The position numbers were made by a program, and so were the translations under genes. From positions 85,988,300 to 86,052,299 of the forward strand of contig CM041777.1 of assembly GCA_023374045.1 (NCBI GenBank): a stretch of DNA of 64,000 bases, in the 5' to 3' direction. The DNA comes from Limonium bicolor (taxonomy: Eukaryota > Streptophyta > Magnoliopsida > Caryophyllales > Plumbaginaceae). Shown here piece after piece: positions 49,308 through 60,470 of this stretch (its first letter is position 1; the number at the start of each line of letters is the position of its first letter). The notes under the pieces were generated by a model. That model did no database searches and was not told where the DNA came from. It was given only the letters and a program-made list of their open reading frames with translations.

Positions 49308-51080
49308 TGTTATACCCAAAATTTTGACCCCCTGGGTTAGGGTCTACGGGGTGCTGGTGTTGTGAGGGGCATTTTAATCAAGTGGAGAGATTCCGGCTCG
49401 ATCGGCGCGTTCCATGGCATGGGGAGCAGCTTCGTCATTTTCAGGGGCGTTTTGGTAATCTTTAAAGGCTCCTGAGACCTCCTATGAGCTTTCTCTCCTC
49501 CAAAGGTGCCCAAATCAGCTTGAAATGCTTTGATATTTTAACCCATGATAGAGGATGACATTCTAAGCATAATGGCGTTGGAATTTTGATTTTTTCGAGT
49601 TACCAATAATTTTCTAGCAATTTCTGACTGAATCTGACAAGAAATTCGATTTAAAAATATTTCCAACATTTAAAAAATTCGTTTCCACCTCAGAAAATTC
49701 ATAATATCCATCCTTGACATGTGGTTTAAAATTTCACAGCAAAATTCCTTTGGGAAGTCACTTAATTAAAATAACAAAAATCTTACTTTTACTAGATTTT
49801 CTTTATCTTTAAGAAAGTCTATATAAGGGGATAGGTTTTTGGATAAATCAGAACCTCACATACTCAAGAACCCTAGAGAGTCAGAAAAGGCAGCTTCCTC
49901 TCTCTCTCTCACGTTTTCCAACACCGGCCACCCAAATCATACCGAAAATCCCCCGAAACCACTATCTAACACGTTTTCCGATCCCCAAAGCACAATAATC
50001 ATCAAAACCCCACAAAACACCCCAAAACGTGAAGAACAGCAAGAACAACCAACAACCAGAAGCTTGGTTCGAAGTCCTTTCGGGTCTACCATCAACGGAG
50101 CACTCGACGAATCCCGGTGTGAAGAAACGTTGTGAATCCGAAGGTAAAACAGGTAGAAACTCAGCTTCCCTAATTCTCCACGGTATTATCTGTCTTGCCT
50201 CGAAATTTGAGCTCAAACTAACCTTCGTGGGCTTCTGTATTGCTGTTTGTTTAAGCCTCTGTCAGATAACTTGTTTGCTAAGTTTCGTGCTTAATTCGAA
50301 TTCAAATTGAGAACTTCGACCACTAACGTATTGTACATCTTTCAGGCTACGCACCCATAAAATTGAGCCGAAAACACCTTCGGGAACAGCCTCAAACCGC
50401 CGTCCGAGGGCTGTCCGCACCCACGGACTTCGTGTCCGGGGTCCCGGACTCCCTGTCCGTAAGCTCGGACACCCACGGACGGCGGCAGGATTTTAAAAAT
50501 TTAAAAATTAGGTTTTTTTATAGTGTCCGGGCCCACGGACAGTCTGTCCGGGGCCCCGGACTTTACAATTTTCTGTTTTCTGTTTAATTCGACTTTTATT
50601 GTTATGTAGGTTAACTGGGGTCCGTGGCTTCGGACATTAGGTCCGTGGCTACGGACAGAACAAAATTTGACCTAATTCTGCCTCCGAAACCCTAGTTTAG
50701 GTATTTTAATTTCCACTTTAATTTTCTGTCAAAAACGTTAAAAATAAAAAAAAAAGAAGCGCGCACCTAGGTTAAAAACAACTTTGTAGAAAGCCATAAT
50801 TGAACCAAGTAGAGGAAAAACGACCTAGGAAGGGTAATGAAAGTAATTGAACCCTAATTAAGTCGAATATCAAGCCCCCGAACCGAACTCTCCTTTCCTA
50901 ATTTGATCTAGGTTAAAATTAGGTGGCGACTCGTAATAGGTTCCAGTGAGCTAGCTTAGGTTTTAATAATTATTGTTATATGACATAGTTATTAATCTTA
51001 GGCTATAAGTGGACCTAAAACCCGATTAGATTCTAATCAACTTAATCAACATAGGATAGGGTTTAAAATCGAGGCTCACA
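49308..51080 (+). repeat. LARD 5' LTR
   Basis: 1773 bases, direct repeat of 56495-58262. A TATA box at 49820-49827 is followed by a plant-like leader. A GC-rich block (50390-50660) carries repeated cggac/gtccg motifs, e.g. cccacggact, gtcccggact and cacccacggac. Small open frames (49839-50587) recur in the 3' copy only with breaks and have no known domain. Confidence 0.92.
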
Positions 51081-51110
51081 GACTGCGACTCTGCTGGGGA
51101 CAAACTCTTA
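51081..51110 (+). other. Presumed primer binding site region of the LARD
   Basis: Immediately after the LTR the sequence is gactgcgactctgctgggga. ctgcgactctgctggggac resembles a common plant LTR-element leader, but it lacks the TGG start expected of a PBS, so the tRNA is not assigned. Confidence 0.4.
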
Positions 51111-53778
51111 ATATTAACTTGATAATTTTAAGAAAGAGGGCTTAACTCGAAAAATGTTTATTTATGGCTTTATTACTTTGTTGTTTACTTTGGTGCGCAC
51201 TTTAATTTTCTGCACCTTTGCATCATATGAGAGCGAGGGTCCACCTAAACCGATTTCACCCCGGGACCCGTTTGAGGTCCCCTGTCAGGGACTCACACCT
51301 TTTAGGTGATGTGAATAAGCGGGGGAAAAAGAGGAGGATGTCGTCTAACCACATCCCCTTAATACCTGGGCCTTAGCCCCAGCGTTTTCCTGGCAGTGTC
51401 CTTACCTAGCCCAGTGTTTGGTCAGTCAAAGACCCGGCCGCAGACGCACACCTTCAGGTGATGTGAAAAAGTGGGGAAGCCCAAAGAGAATAGCGTGCAA
51501 GCCCTCCTTTGTGGCGACCTGGGCCCGACCCAAGCACCTCTCCGGATCGATCCATACCCAAATTGATTAAACCGTCAAGTGAGGACATGTTGAATTTGTG
51601 TGGGCCTTGTTGCTTGTATGATCGGCCCACTACGCAGCCTAGAAATTGATAGGAACTCTCCTACCTCAACTCAGCCCAACCCGAATTGGCAGCTTTATCG
51701 TTACAGCCCAGAGGCCCTGTTTGGTTTGATTTGTGTGTCATTTGGGCTTCGCCCAAAAGTTTAGACTTTGGTGATTTCTCTTTCAGCCTAATTTGAATTA
51801 TCAATTTAGTTCTAGGCCCTGAAAAACAAATCTACCTAAAGCAGTCCATAAGACATGAAAATCAATCAGGCTTTTCCATTTCGGCCCAAGGCCCATTCTA
51901 GTCTAGGTGAACCTTTTGTTCGGGCCCTGGCCCAAGTCCTAGATCTAGGTGTCATACCTTTTAGGCCCACTCAAAACTATTTGTTTAGGTTTCAACTCAT
52001 TCAAATTCAAGATAATTTTTCATTCATTGTAGCTTCTGGCCTCAAGGCCCAACAGGAACATCAACAAATCTTAGACTTCAAAGTTTCTCTCTCGGCCCAG
52101 TGGCCCATTCATAGTTCATCTGCTTCCTTCAGCCTGTACATATCACCTCCATTTAAGGGCCTCCAGGCCCACACAGAGTCCAAGAAGACGGTCACGGTCA
52201 TCTAACGACATCCTAGCAGTCAAGAGCTCGAGTCTTCAGCATGCCGACATCAGACGGTTCAGCAGAGTTCAATTCAAGGGAAGTTTTGGGATCCCATGCA
52301 TTCTACTGCATAACTTGCTAAAACATTCATCTTTCAAATGCATCGCTCAAAGTTTTCAAAGAATGATCGTTTTCAAACCACCGATAAGAAGCATCGATTT
52401 TTCATTTTCTTCCTCACGTTCACAAATGGATGACATTTTCGAGTCTAAAGGGTAACAAAAAAGATTTTATTTCACACAAGTTTCTTTTGAGAAAATGGTT
52501 CATGAAATAATTATTTCCCGACAATGGCATGCAAAGACTTGTATTTTGTTTCGAAATTTTGAACATGCCTTACCAAACCCCACAGCTCATCCCAAGACAT
52601 CCAAATAACCCCCAAAGCGGTTCCAAATCCATATCTTTTAAATTGTTGTCATTAACCCCAAATCAATACTGGGGGCAATCTGAGTTTAGGTACGTCATCT
52701 TTCATCTTTCTTTCGTTTAAGCGTGTGAACTAGTCTCTAAGTGAAATTCACGAGAGTGTCTTGAGCGGAAAAACCATGAGTGAATGAGCGTGTCACTTTT
52801 ACACGACTCCGGTGAGACCACATTCAAAGGTGAGGTAAACGGCATAACTCCGACCGAAGGAGATAATTTGTAAATTTACTCTTAGATCTGCGAAAAGTAA
52901 CAAAGAATGGATACACAACTATCAGGAATGACGAAGCACCTAGGTACAGCACCACATAGCCAAAAGCTTGTAAACCCTGTCATTAAACCTTAGGCACCCC
53001 CACTGAGCCTTTCATATATCCCTTTTCGATATTATGAGCTCCACAAAATAACCTAGCCAATGATGAATGTTCGACCCGGTGACCAAAGGAAGCGAGGAGC
53101 CTGACTCTCAGATAACACTCTCATCAGTCCAAAGAAGCAACGCCGCTGTCAGCGTGACAAAGTGATCCGCAAATGGTCCCAGAGTGACACAGGATCCAAA
53201 GAGCTCACATCGAAGCAGCTCTTGAAGCCCAAAACCGGGAAACACAAGAACCCCGAAGGCAAAATCAATAAAGGATAAAGAAAGAAAAAAGGCAAACCCG
53301 AAGCGCCTCGAAGAAGTCCAAATGACAAAAAAAAAAGAGAAATGGTGTAAAGGACAACTCCAAAAGTCCAGGTCCAGAAGCTCGAAAACAACGTCAACAT
53401 GAAGCAGTAAGACAACTTCAAGACAATGAAGATGAATCCGAGAGAAGACGCAAGTTGCAGCTTTGGTCACCCATTTAAGCTCCACATACCTCAAATATCC
53501 CTCCAAGATCCCGTCGTCTTTCATCGCCCCTATGGCCACGTTATAAGCTTTAAAGACTTCCGACTTGATAGTTGTGTGTCCTATCACGTGAAAGTAACAG
53601 ATCGAATGCGTAAATTCATCAAATATCGAATTCAATGGTCTAGAAGTTGTGACCGTAGGTGAGGAACGAGTGCAAACACCCACGCCGAGTGTAGGTTAGG
53701 AAGCACCACGTAAAAACATAAGCCTTGACCCTGTGAGGACGAGACTCGTTCGCACGTTTAATAAAAGAAAATACTGGG

Positions 53779-53805
53779 GGCAATCGATCGTTCCGATCGA
53801 TTGCC
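53779..53805. repeat. Perfect hairpin, 12-bp arms
   Basis: GGCAATCGATCG - TTC - CGATCGATTGCC, directly continuing a GGGGG tract. No mismatch. Confidence 0.95.
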
Positions 53806-53846
53806 ATGAACTCTAGCTCAGATTGTCTTAAGGGAAAATGCTGGGG

Positions 53847-53870
53847 GCAATTGTTGGTTCCAACAATTGC
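53847..53870. repeat. Perfect hairpin, 11-bp arms
   Basis: GCAATTGTTGG - TT - CCAACAATTGC, again directly after tgggg and 68 bases from the previous hairpin, with different arm sequence but the same layout. Confidence 0.95.
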
Positions 53871-54399
53871 TATGACAACACCAATTGGAACCCAAAGCTC
53901 AAACGTCACCACCACCATTCCACCACAGGCCCACATAAGCCCTTACTTTCACACCATACACCACACAAGCCCAACCACTACACAGGCCCACATAAGCCCT
54001 TACCTTTACATCATACACCATACCCCACCGATGGCATGTTCATCTCCTAGGAGATAAATTACAAGTCCGAAATCTATGGTCAGGAAATGATAATTTCACT
54101 TTCCTTTTCAGCAAACAGAATTTTCTTCAAACACTGCCATGTTTGGCACCTTTTCCAACAAATTCCTGTTCTGAACGAGTATTTTTCATATATTTTGGTT
54201 GCATACATCTTATCATCATTGCCATGTTTGGCACTCCAGTGATCAGTTTTTACCATTTGCACGAGACCATTATCCTCCTAACTTATTTTTGGTTCGAGAC
54301 CCAAAATCGGTGAAAGGCCCTACAGATTCCTCATTCAGTACGAGACCTAGCATCTTCATTCAGTACGAGACCTAGAATCAGTGTGAAATCCAGCTTTTC

Positions 54400-54760
54400 C
54401 TTCATCCATTTAGTACGAGACTTCAGTGCGAGACCCACCATCTTCACCAGTACGAGACCTAGTATCATCTTCTGTGCGAGACCCATCATCCTCTTCAGTA
54501 TGAGATCGAGCGCCATCATCCAGTGCGAGACCAGTACGAGACCTAGTATCATCTTCTGTGCGAGACCCATCATCTTCTTCAGTATGAGATCGAGCGCCAT
54601 CATCCAGTGCGAGACCAGTAAGAGACCTAGTATCATCTTCAGTGCGAGACCCATCATCTTCTTCAGCGCGAGACCGAGCATCATCATCCAGTGCGAGACC
54701 AGTACGAGACCTAGTATCATCTTCAGTGCGAGACAAGTACGAGACAGAGCGTGATCTAAG
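54400..54760. repeat. 84-bp tandem array with ~21-bp gagacc subrepeats
   Basis: agtacgagacctagtatcat starts at 54449, 54533, 54617 and 54701, exactly 84 bases apart. Within each unit g(c)gagac(c) recurs about every 21 bases. The long open frames on both strands here (Arg/Ser/Asp- or Leu/Met-rich) are products of the repeat. Confidence 0.93.
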
Positions 54761-54764
54761 TTGG

Positions 54765-54915
54765 CGGGGCAGAGGCAATAAGTCCCCATCTTTATGTCAA
54801 CTTGCTTTGGGATCAACGAATGGTGGGCAAAGGCAATAAGTCCCCAGGGTTTTTACCAGGAGTTATCCCTGCACACCGGCTTGGGGGGCGATGGCAATAA
54901 GTCCACATTGGGTCC
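54765..54915. repeat. Three ggcaataagtcc units, ~60 bp apart
   Basis: gaggcaataagtcccc near 54771, aaggcaataagtcccc near 54829 and atggcaataagtccac near 54890 form a short array next to the 84-bp array, followed by an atcatcaacatc microsatellite at 54960-55035. Confidence 0.75.
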
Positions 54916-55178
54916 AGCCAGGAGCATCGGCATGGGTTTCGGTCCCAGAAGCATCCGAGCATCATCAACATCATCAATCATCAGCATCATCAACATCATC
55001 AATATCATTAGCATCATTAGCATCGCTAGCATATCAGCATTCCTACATACACTTTGATTGTAATTTGATATGCACATCATCATAGCCATGTTTGGCACTT
55101 TCATAATCAACTTTCATCATGATCATTTGCATAAAGTTTGCCTTGCATCCGTCTGCATGAACTCCTCATATATATAAG

Positions 55179-55800
55179 AGATACAGATTCTCGCCCCGGA
55201 GATACAGATTCTTCAGAGATACAGATTCTCATCCCGAAGATACAGATTCTTCAGAGATACAGATTTCGCCCCGAAGATACAGATTCTTCAGAGATATAGA
55301 TTCTCATCATCCGAAGATACAGATTCTTCAGAGATACAGATTCTCAACTTAAAGATACAGATTCTTCAGAGATACAGATTCTCACCACGAAGATACAGAT
55401 TCTTCAGAGATACAGATTCTCATCCATAAATACAGACTCTTCAGAGATACAGATTCTCACCCCGAAGATACAGATTCTTCAGAGATACAGATTCTCACCA
55501 CAAAGATACAGATTCTTCAGAGATACAGATTCTCATCCATAAATACAGACTCTTCAGAGATACAGATTCTCACCCCGAAGATACAGATTCTTCAGAGATA
55601 CAGATTCTCACCCCGAAGATACAGATTCTTCAGAGATACAGATTCTTGCCCGAAGATACAGATTCTTTAGAGATACAGATTCTTGCCCCGAAGATACAGA
55701 TTCTTTAGAGATACAGATTCTCACCCGATCAGAGATACAGATTCTCAGTCGAAGATACAGACTCTTCAGAGATGCAGATTCTCAGCCAAAGATTCAGATT
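55179..55800. repeat. ~38-bp tandem array, about 16 copies, with higher-order structure
   Basis: Each unit contains gatacagattcttcagagat and acagattct followed by a variable 6-8 base linker. The linkers caccacgaa, catccataaa, caccccgaa occur in this order twice in succession (about 55380-55600), so part of the array has a three-unit higher-order repeat. Non-coding. Confidence 0.92.
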
Positions 55801-55941
55801 CACCAGAGTAGATGAACTCAACCTCAGGCTCATCACGAACCTGATTTCCTACCATTCCACTTAGGCACCCATAGGTCCTACTTTACATCCGTCAATTTAC
55901 GCACACATCACATCAATCTCATTACATCTCCTTTCATTTTT

Positions 55942-56395
55942 AGGTTCCCGACACCTTATAATGCTCGGCGTATTCCAGGTTCCCGACACCTTGTAATGCT
56001 CGGTGTATTCCACTCAACTTCAGGTTCCCGACACCTTATAATGCTCGGCGTATTTCATTCGCTTTCATGTTCCCGACACCTTAGAATGCTCGGCGTACTT
56101 CATTCCTTAAAGGTAGTCAACGCCTTAGAATAGCTGACATCATATCATCCTTTTAGGTTGTCAACGCCTTAGAATTGCTTGACATTACTTCATTTTACTA
56201 TAGGTAGTCAACGCCTTAGAATCGCTTGGCATCGCATCATTTCATGTATTATAGGTAGTCAACGCCTTAGAACCGCTTGACATTATTCCGTTTTCGTCAC
56301 CTAGGTAGTCAGCGCCTTAGAATAGCTCGACAACGTTTTTGTTGCTTAGGTAGTCAGCGCCTCCAAATAGCTGCACGCGATCAACGCGGTTTCAC
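55942..56395. repeat. Two consecutive short arrays (ttcccgacacctta and tagtcaacgcctta)
   Basis: aggttcccgacacctta-taatgctcggcgta occurs four times (55942-56105), then ggtagtcaacgccttagaat-cgcttgaca seven times (56112-56370). The two units resemble each other (g-c-gac-ccttagaat), suggesting one ancestral unit. Confidence 0.88.
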
Positions 56396-56477
56396 AACAT
56401 GGAGAATTTCGTGAGGTCCAAAATTTTGGGGCATCACTCAAGCATCAACCAGACTTTTCACATCCGCTACAAAGTCT

Positions 56478-56494
56478 AGTTGACGGGGGCAATC
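56478..56494 (+). other. LARD polypurine tract
   Basis: gttgacgggggcaatc immediately precedes the 3' LTR start TGTTTATACCC. Similar gggggcaat motifs recur upstream in the interior. Confidence 0.7.
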
Positions 56495-58262
56495 TGTTTA
56501 TACCCAAAATTTTGACCCCCTGGGTTAGGGTCTACGGGGTGCTGGTGTTGTGAGGGCATTTTAATCAAGTGTGGAGATTCCGGCTCGATCGGCGCGTTCC
56601 ATGGCATGGGGAGCAGCTTCGTCATTTTCAGGGGCGTTTTGGTATCTTAAAGGCTCCTGAGACCTCCTATGAGCTTTCTCTCCTCCTCCAAAGGGTGCCC
56701 AAATCAGCTGAAATGCTTTGATATTTTAACCCATGATAGAGGATGACATTCTAAGCATAATGGGCGTTGGAATTTTGATTTTTCGAGTTACCAATAATTT
56801 TCTAGCAATTTCTGACTGAATCTGACAAGAAATTCGATTTAAAAATATTCCAACATTTAAAAAATTCGTTTCCACCTCAGAAAATTCATAATATCCATCC
56901 TTGACATGTGGTTAAAATTTCACAGCAAATTCCTTTGGGAAGTCACTTAATTAAAATAACAAAAAAATCTTACTTTTACTAGATTTTCTTTATCTTTAAG
57001 AAAGTTCTATAAGGGGATAGGTTTTTTGGATAAAATCAGAACTCACATACTCAAGAACCCTAGAGAGTCAGAAAAGGCATCTTCCTCCTCTCTCTCACGT
57101 TTTCCAACACCCCGGCCACCCAACATACCGAAAATCCCCCGAAACCACTATCTAAACACGTTTTTTCCGATCCCCAAAGCACAAATAAATCATCAAAACC
57201 CCACAAAAACCACCACCAAAACGTGAAGAACAGCAAGAACAACCAACAACCAGAAGCTTGGTTCGAAGTCCTTTCGGGTCTACCATCAACGGAGCACTCG
57301 ACGAATCCCGGTGTGAAGAACGTTGTGAATCCGAAGGTAAAACAGTAGAAACTCAGCTTCCCTAATTCTCCACAGTATTATCTGTCTTGCCTCGAAATTT
57401 GAGCTCAAACTAACCTTCGTGGCTTCTGTATTGCTGTTTGTTTAAGCCTCGTCAGATAACTTGTTTGCTAAGTTTCGTGCTTAATTCGAATTCAAATTGA
57501 GAACTTTCGACCACTAACGTATTTACATCTTTCAGGCTACGCACCCATAAATTTGAGCCGAAAACACCTTCGGGAACAGCCTCAAAGCCGCCGTCCGAGG
57601 GCTGTCCGCACCCACGGACTTCGTGTCCGGGGTCCCGGACTCCTGTCCGTAAGCCTCGGACACCCACGGACGGCGGAAGGATTTTAAAAATTTAAAAATT
57701 AGGTTTTTTTAATAGTGCCGGCCCACGGACAGTCTGTCCGGGGCCCCGGACTTTACAATTTTCTGTTTTCTGTTAATTCGACTTTTATTGTTATGTAGGT
57801 TAACTGGGGTCCGTGCTTCGACATTAGGTCCGTGGCTACGTCAGAAACAAAATTTGACCTAATTCGCCTCCGAAACCCTAGTTTAGGTATTTTAATTTCC
57901 ACTTTATTTTCTGTCAAAAACGTTAAAAAATAAAAAAAAGAAGCGCGCACCTAGGTTAAAAACAACTTTGTAGAAAGCCATAATTGAACCAAGTAGAGGA
58001 AAAACGACCTAGGAAGGGTAATGAAAGTAATTGAACCTAATTAAGTCGAATATCAAGCCCCCGAACCCGAACTCTCCTTTCCTAATTTGATCGAGGTTAA
58101 AATTAGGTGGCGACTCGTTAATAGTTCCAGTGAGCTAGCTTAGGTTTTAATAATTATTGTTATATGAATAGTTATTAATTAGGCTATAAGGGACCTAAAA
58201 CCCGATTAGATTCTAATCAACTTTAATCAACATAGGATAGGGTTTTAAAATCGAGGCTCACA
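56495..58262 (+). repeat. LARD 3' LTR, indel-rich copy
   Basis: Direct repeat of 49308-51080. In the first ~560 bases nearly all differences from the 5' copy are 1-4 base insertions or deletions, many in homopolymers, with almost no substitutions. Gene-like frames present in the 5' copy are broken here. See findings. Confidence 0.92.
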
Positions 58263-58492
58263 GCCAAGTTTTTTCCTCTTTTCCGAATTTGTTCCCCGTT
58301 TGTTGTGTTGTAATCCTTATGACGTAAAATCTTCATTTCCCTAGGTTTTTCCTATTTAACACAAAATGCATCAGTTCATATCAAAACATCAATCTTAGGA
58401 AACACAATAAGTGGGAAACATTGCCTGAATTGTTACAGATTATAAGGTAATTAGACCCTAAAAAGCCTATATGTTTCACACTTATCACACCC

Positions 58493-60454
58493 CATGACTC
58501 TTACTCTCGGCTATAAATTCAGCATGGTCCGGGTCCTTGTCCAGGGACTAAGTTCCGGACCTGCTGCTGTAGGTTGTAGAAATTTGCAAATTCTTCATCT
58601 GTTACAAACCAAACTTTGCCCAATTAATTCCCATTGTTCCTACACTTAATCCCACATATTTAAGCACCTAATTAGTCTCCTAAACATGTCTAAATCCATT
58701 ACTAACCTATTACTCCTTTATACTAATTCACTCACTTATTTTCCTAAGTTTTCATTCCAACACTTACACTATTTTTCTTAGTTGCATTTTGCTACAGATT
58801 TTGATCCTCACTTCCTCCATCTATAGCTCCCTTTTCTAATGTCATTTCTAAAGCTTACAATGCATTAACCATCTCTCCTAACCTACCCACTACTAAGTCC
58901 CATTAAAAATCTGTTTCAAGCATATGTTTTTCACCTAGTTTCTAGTTCTTAAGTGTTCTAGTTCTAGGTAAATTTGAAATGGTCTCCCCTATATTTTTAC
59001 ATTCTCACCACATGTTTTGTTCACACATTGTTACCCAATTCACCTGTTTTCAATAACATCAATATACAAAGCTCTCCCACACAATTACTAAACATTAAAC
59101 ACTCCTAAAATTCCTGCACATCCACCATTTCTTCCTTAAGGTTTATGTGAGTTTTTCATCATCTTTTGAAGATTTAAAACACTTTAATTCTCTTACACAT
59201 TACACTACTACTCAATGCTATTTTCAATACCCATTTAAACTACTAAAATATGTTACATAGAACACTTACAAGATTACGCAAGTGAGCATAGTTTACCTGT
59301 GTTCTTCTTCTAAATTTTTCTTCCTTCTTCTTTCTTTCTTCCTTCTTCCTTTCCTTTCCTCTCTTCTCACCGGTTATGGAGATTCAATTCTCTTAGCTAC
59401 AGCCCATTCATTATACACATTCTAATTAAAACTAACCCTTAATCATCTTTATGCCTTAAGGTGTATTTTAGGGTTTAGAAAATGATATTACCTTGCAAGT
59501 GCTGAGATGGAGTTTAGGATAGCTCAAGAACAAGATATCTACTCCTCCAAAGATGCCAAAATCGGCTAAGCAAGCAAGGTAGAAGAACTCAAGGCTTAGA
59601 AATTTCTATTATGCAAATAAGAGTGAGAAAAGGTAGTATTTTTGGATTTCTTTTATCTTAAACCAAAGAGGTGAAGGAGGGGCTTCTAATGGTGGTCTTT
59701 GTTCTCCAAGCAAAGAATACCCATGGAGATGAAGTTGCTTGTTTTCGAATTTAGAAAAGAGGGTAGTTTCCCCTTGATGAGAGGAAGACAATGGTGCAGT
59801 TTTTGTAATTTTTGGAGGAGGTTTGGACATTTAACAAGAGGAGAGAAGGAGGAGTGGTGTGGGTTGCTTCAAAACTCCATTACTGTCGCCCAAGGAAGAA
59901 GAAGAGAAATAGAGAGTGAGGGAGGGGGTGCAGTACATAGAGCATGTGAGAAATGAGGGAGTAGGAGAGAGAGTAGTAAAGTAAGGAGTTTACTTTTGCT
60001 TTTTATTTGTTTTGTCTTTTGCAAATAAGGAGGGAATTAAGAGAGTGTGAGAGAGGGCAGTAAAATCGGCCCATACAGTGCACACACAGATTTACATTTT
60101 TATTTTCAATAGTGGACACACTAGTTTGGGTTATTTATGTTTTTACCCCACCACTTCCCGTTTTTGACAGTTTTTACTATTTTTCTCAATTTTATTGAAT
60201 TTATTGGCTCTAGACCTTCACTAATGTTTATTAATGACTATTTGGTTGAAAAAATTGTTACAAGTCTATTTGACCCGTTAAAGTCACGTTTTCCCGGTTT
60301 CCTCGAAAAACGCGCTTTAAGGTTCGTTTGTGTTTTTAATCCGTTTTAAAGATCAGTTTTCTTCGGGATTTGTTCCCTCATGATTATTTAGATAATTAAG
60401 CTTCTAAATACTTATTAGCCTAATTAATCATTGTTTTAATTACGGGGTATTTCA
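58493..60454 (-). mobile_element. Del/Tekay-type LTR, proximal half
   Basis: Continuation of the LTR begun at 18481. It includes one more ggtccggg/ccggacc hairpin at 58527-58562 and ends GGGGTATTTCA at 60454. A CT-rich tract lies at 59305-59365. Read on the minus strand it is the start of the 3' LTR. Open frames at 59609-60349 have no recognisable domain and are not called. Confidence 0.75.
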
Positions 60455-60470
60455 ATGTACCCCCTTAAGA
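60455..60470 (-). other. Polypurine tract of the Del/Tekay element
   Basis: On the minus strand TTTCTTAAGGGGGTACAT precedes the LTR start TGAAATACCCC. Orientation agrees with the pol frames at 60876-64000. Confidence 0.7.

Larger units (their letters stand above)
51111..54300. other. LARD interior, first part, no gene
   Basis: Contains two similar leader-like blocks (aggtgatgtgaa-aagcggggg near 51305 and aggtgatgtgaa-aagtgggg near 51455), a stretch rich in 'ggccca' words (51600-52160), motifs tgggggcaat at 52670, 53775 and 53842, and two perfect hairpins. The open frames at 51855-52205 and 53108-53936 have no recognisable domain. A tandem duplication of aggcccacataagccctta lies at 53926 and 53981. 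Confidence 0.5.
49308..58262 (+). mobile_element. Large non-autonomous LTR element (LARD), TSD GCCAAG
   Basis: LTRs are 49308-51080 and 56495-58262, both starting TGTT(T)ATACCCAAAATTTTG and ending GGCTCACA. GCCAAG is duplicated at 49302-49307 and 58263-58268. The uninterrupted Athila LTR copy at 21930 shows the single target (gtggccaagtttt). Orientation is plus: TATATAAG at 49820-49827, and the purine tract gacgggggcaatc ends next to 56495. The 5.4-kb interior has no gag, pol or other credible gene; it is mostly tandem arrays and hairpins. This is the youngest insert by LTR similarity. Confidence 0.92.
20394..58492 (-). mobile_element. Athila-lineage Ty3/gypsy element, containing nested insertions
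   Basis: The element is 20399-58487 with TSD CACCC at 20394-20398 and 58488-58492. LTRs begin TGCAAAC and end CTTATCA. Genes are on the minus strand, so the right LTR is 5'. The PBS at 47735-47752 matches plant tRNA-Asp with one mismatch. The PPT is next to 36125. Gag-pol is at 47416-41733, with an extra ORF downstream at 40377-37694, as in Athila elements. Without the inserts (element B, LARD, CACTA) it is about 14 kb. About 19 substitutions and no indels were seen in the first 600 aligned LTR bases, so it is of moderate age. Confidence 0.9.

Noticed and set aside
53108..53683. 191-residue minus-strand frame in the LARD
   Set aside because: Phe/Leu/Ser-rich antisense of Lys/Asn-rich sequence; no motif, and no comparable frame could be tied to a gag or other family.
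54331..54816. Long open frames on both strands (Leu/Met-rich and Arg/Ser-rich)
   Set aside because: They exist only because the 84-bp unit is a multiple of three and lacks stops.
55179..55800. Regular ~38-bp repeats with variable linkers resembling a CRISPR array
   Set aside because: Plant nuclear context, linkers only 6-10 bases and recurring, no cas genes; it is an ordinary tandem array in a retroelement.
59609..59956. Overlapping frames on both strands in the chromovirus LTR
   Set aside because: Purine-rich LTR sequence; overlapping strands and no recognisable family.
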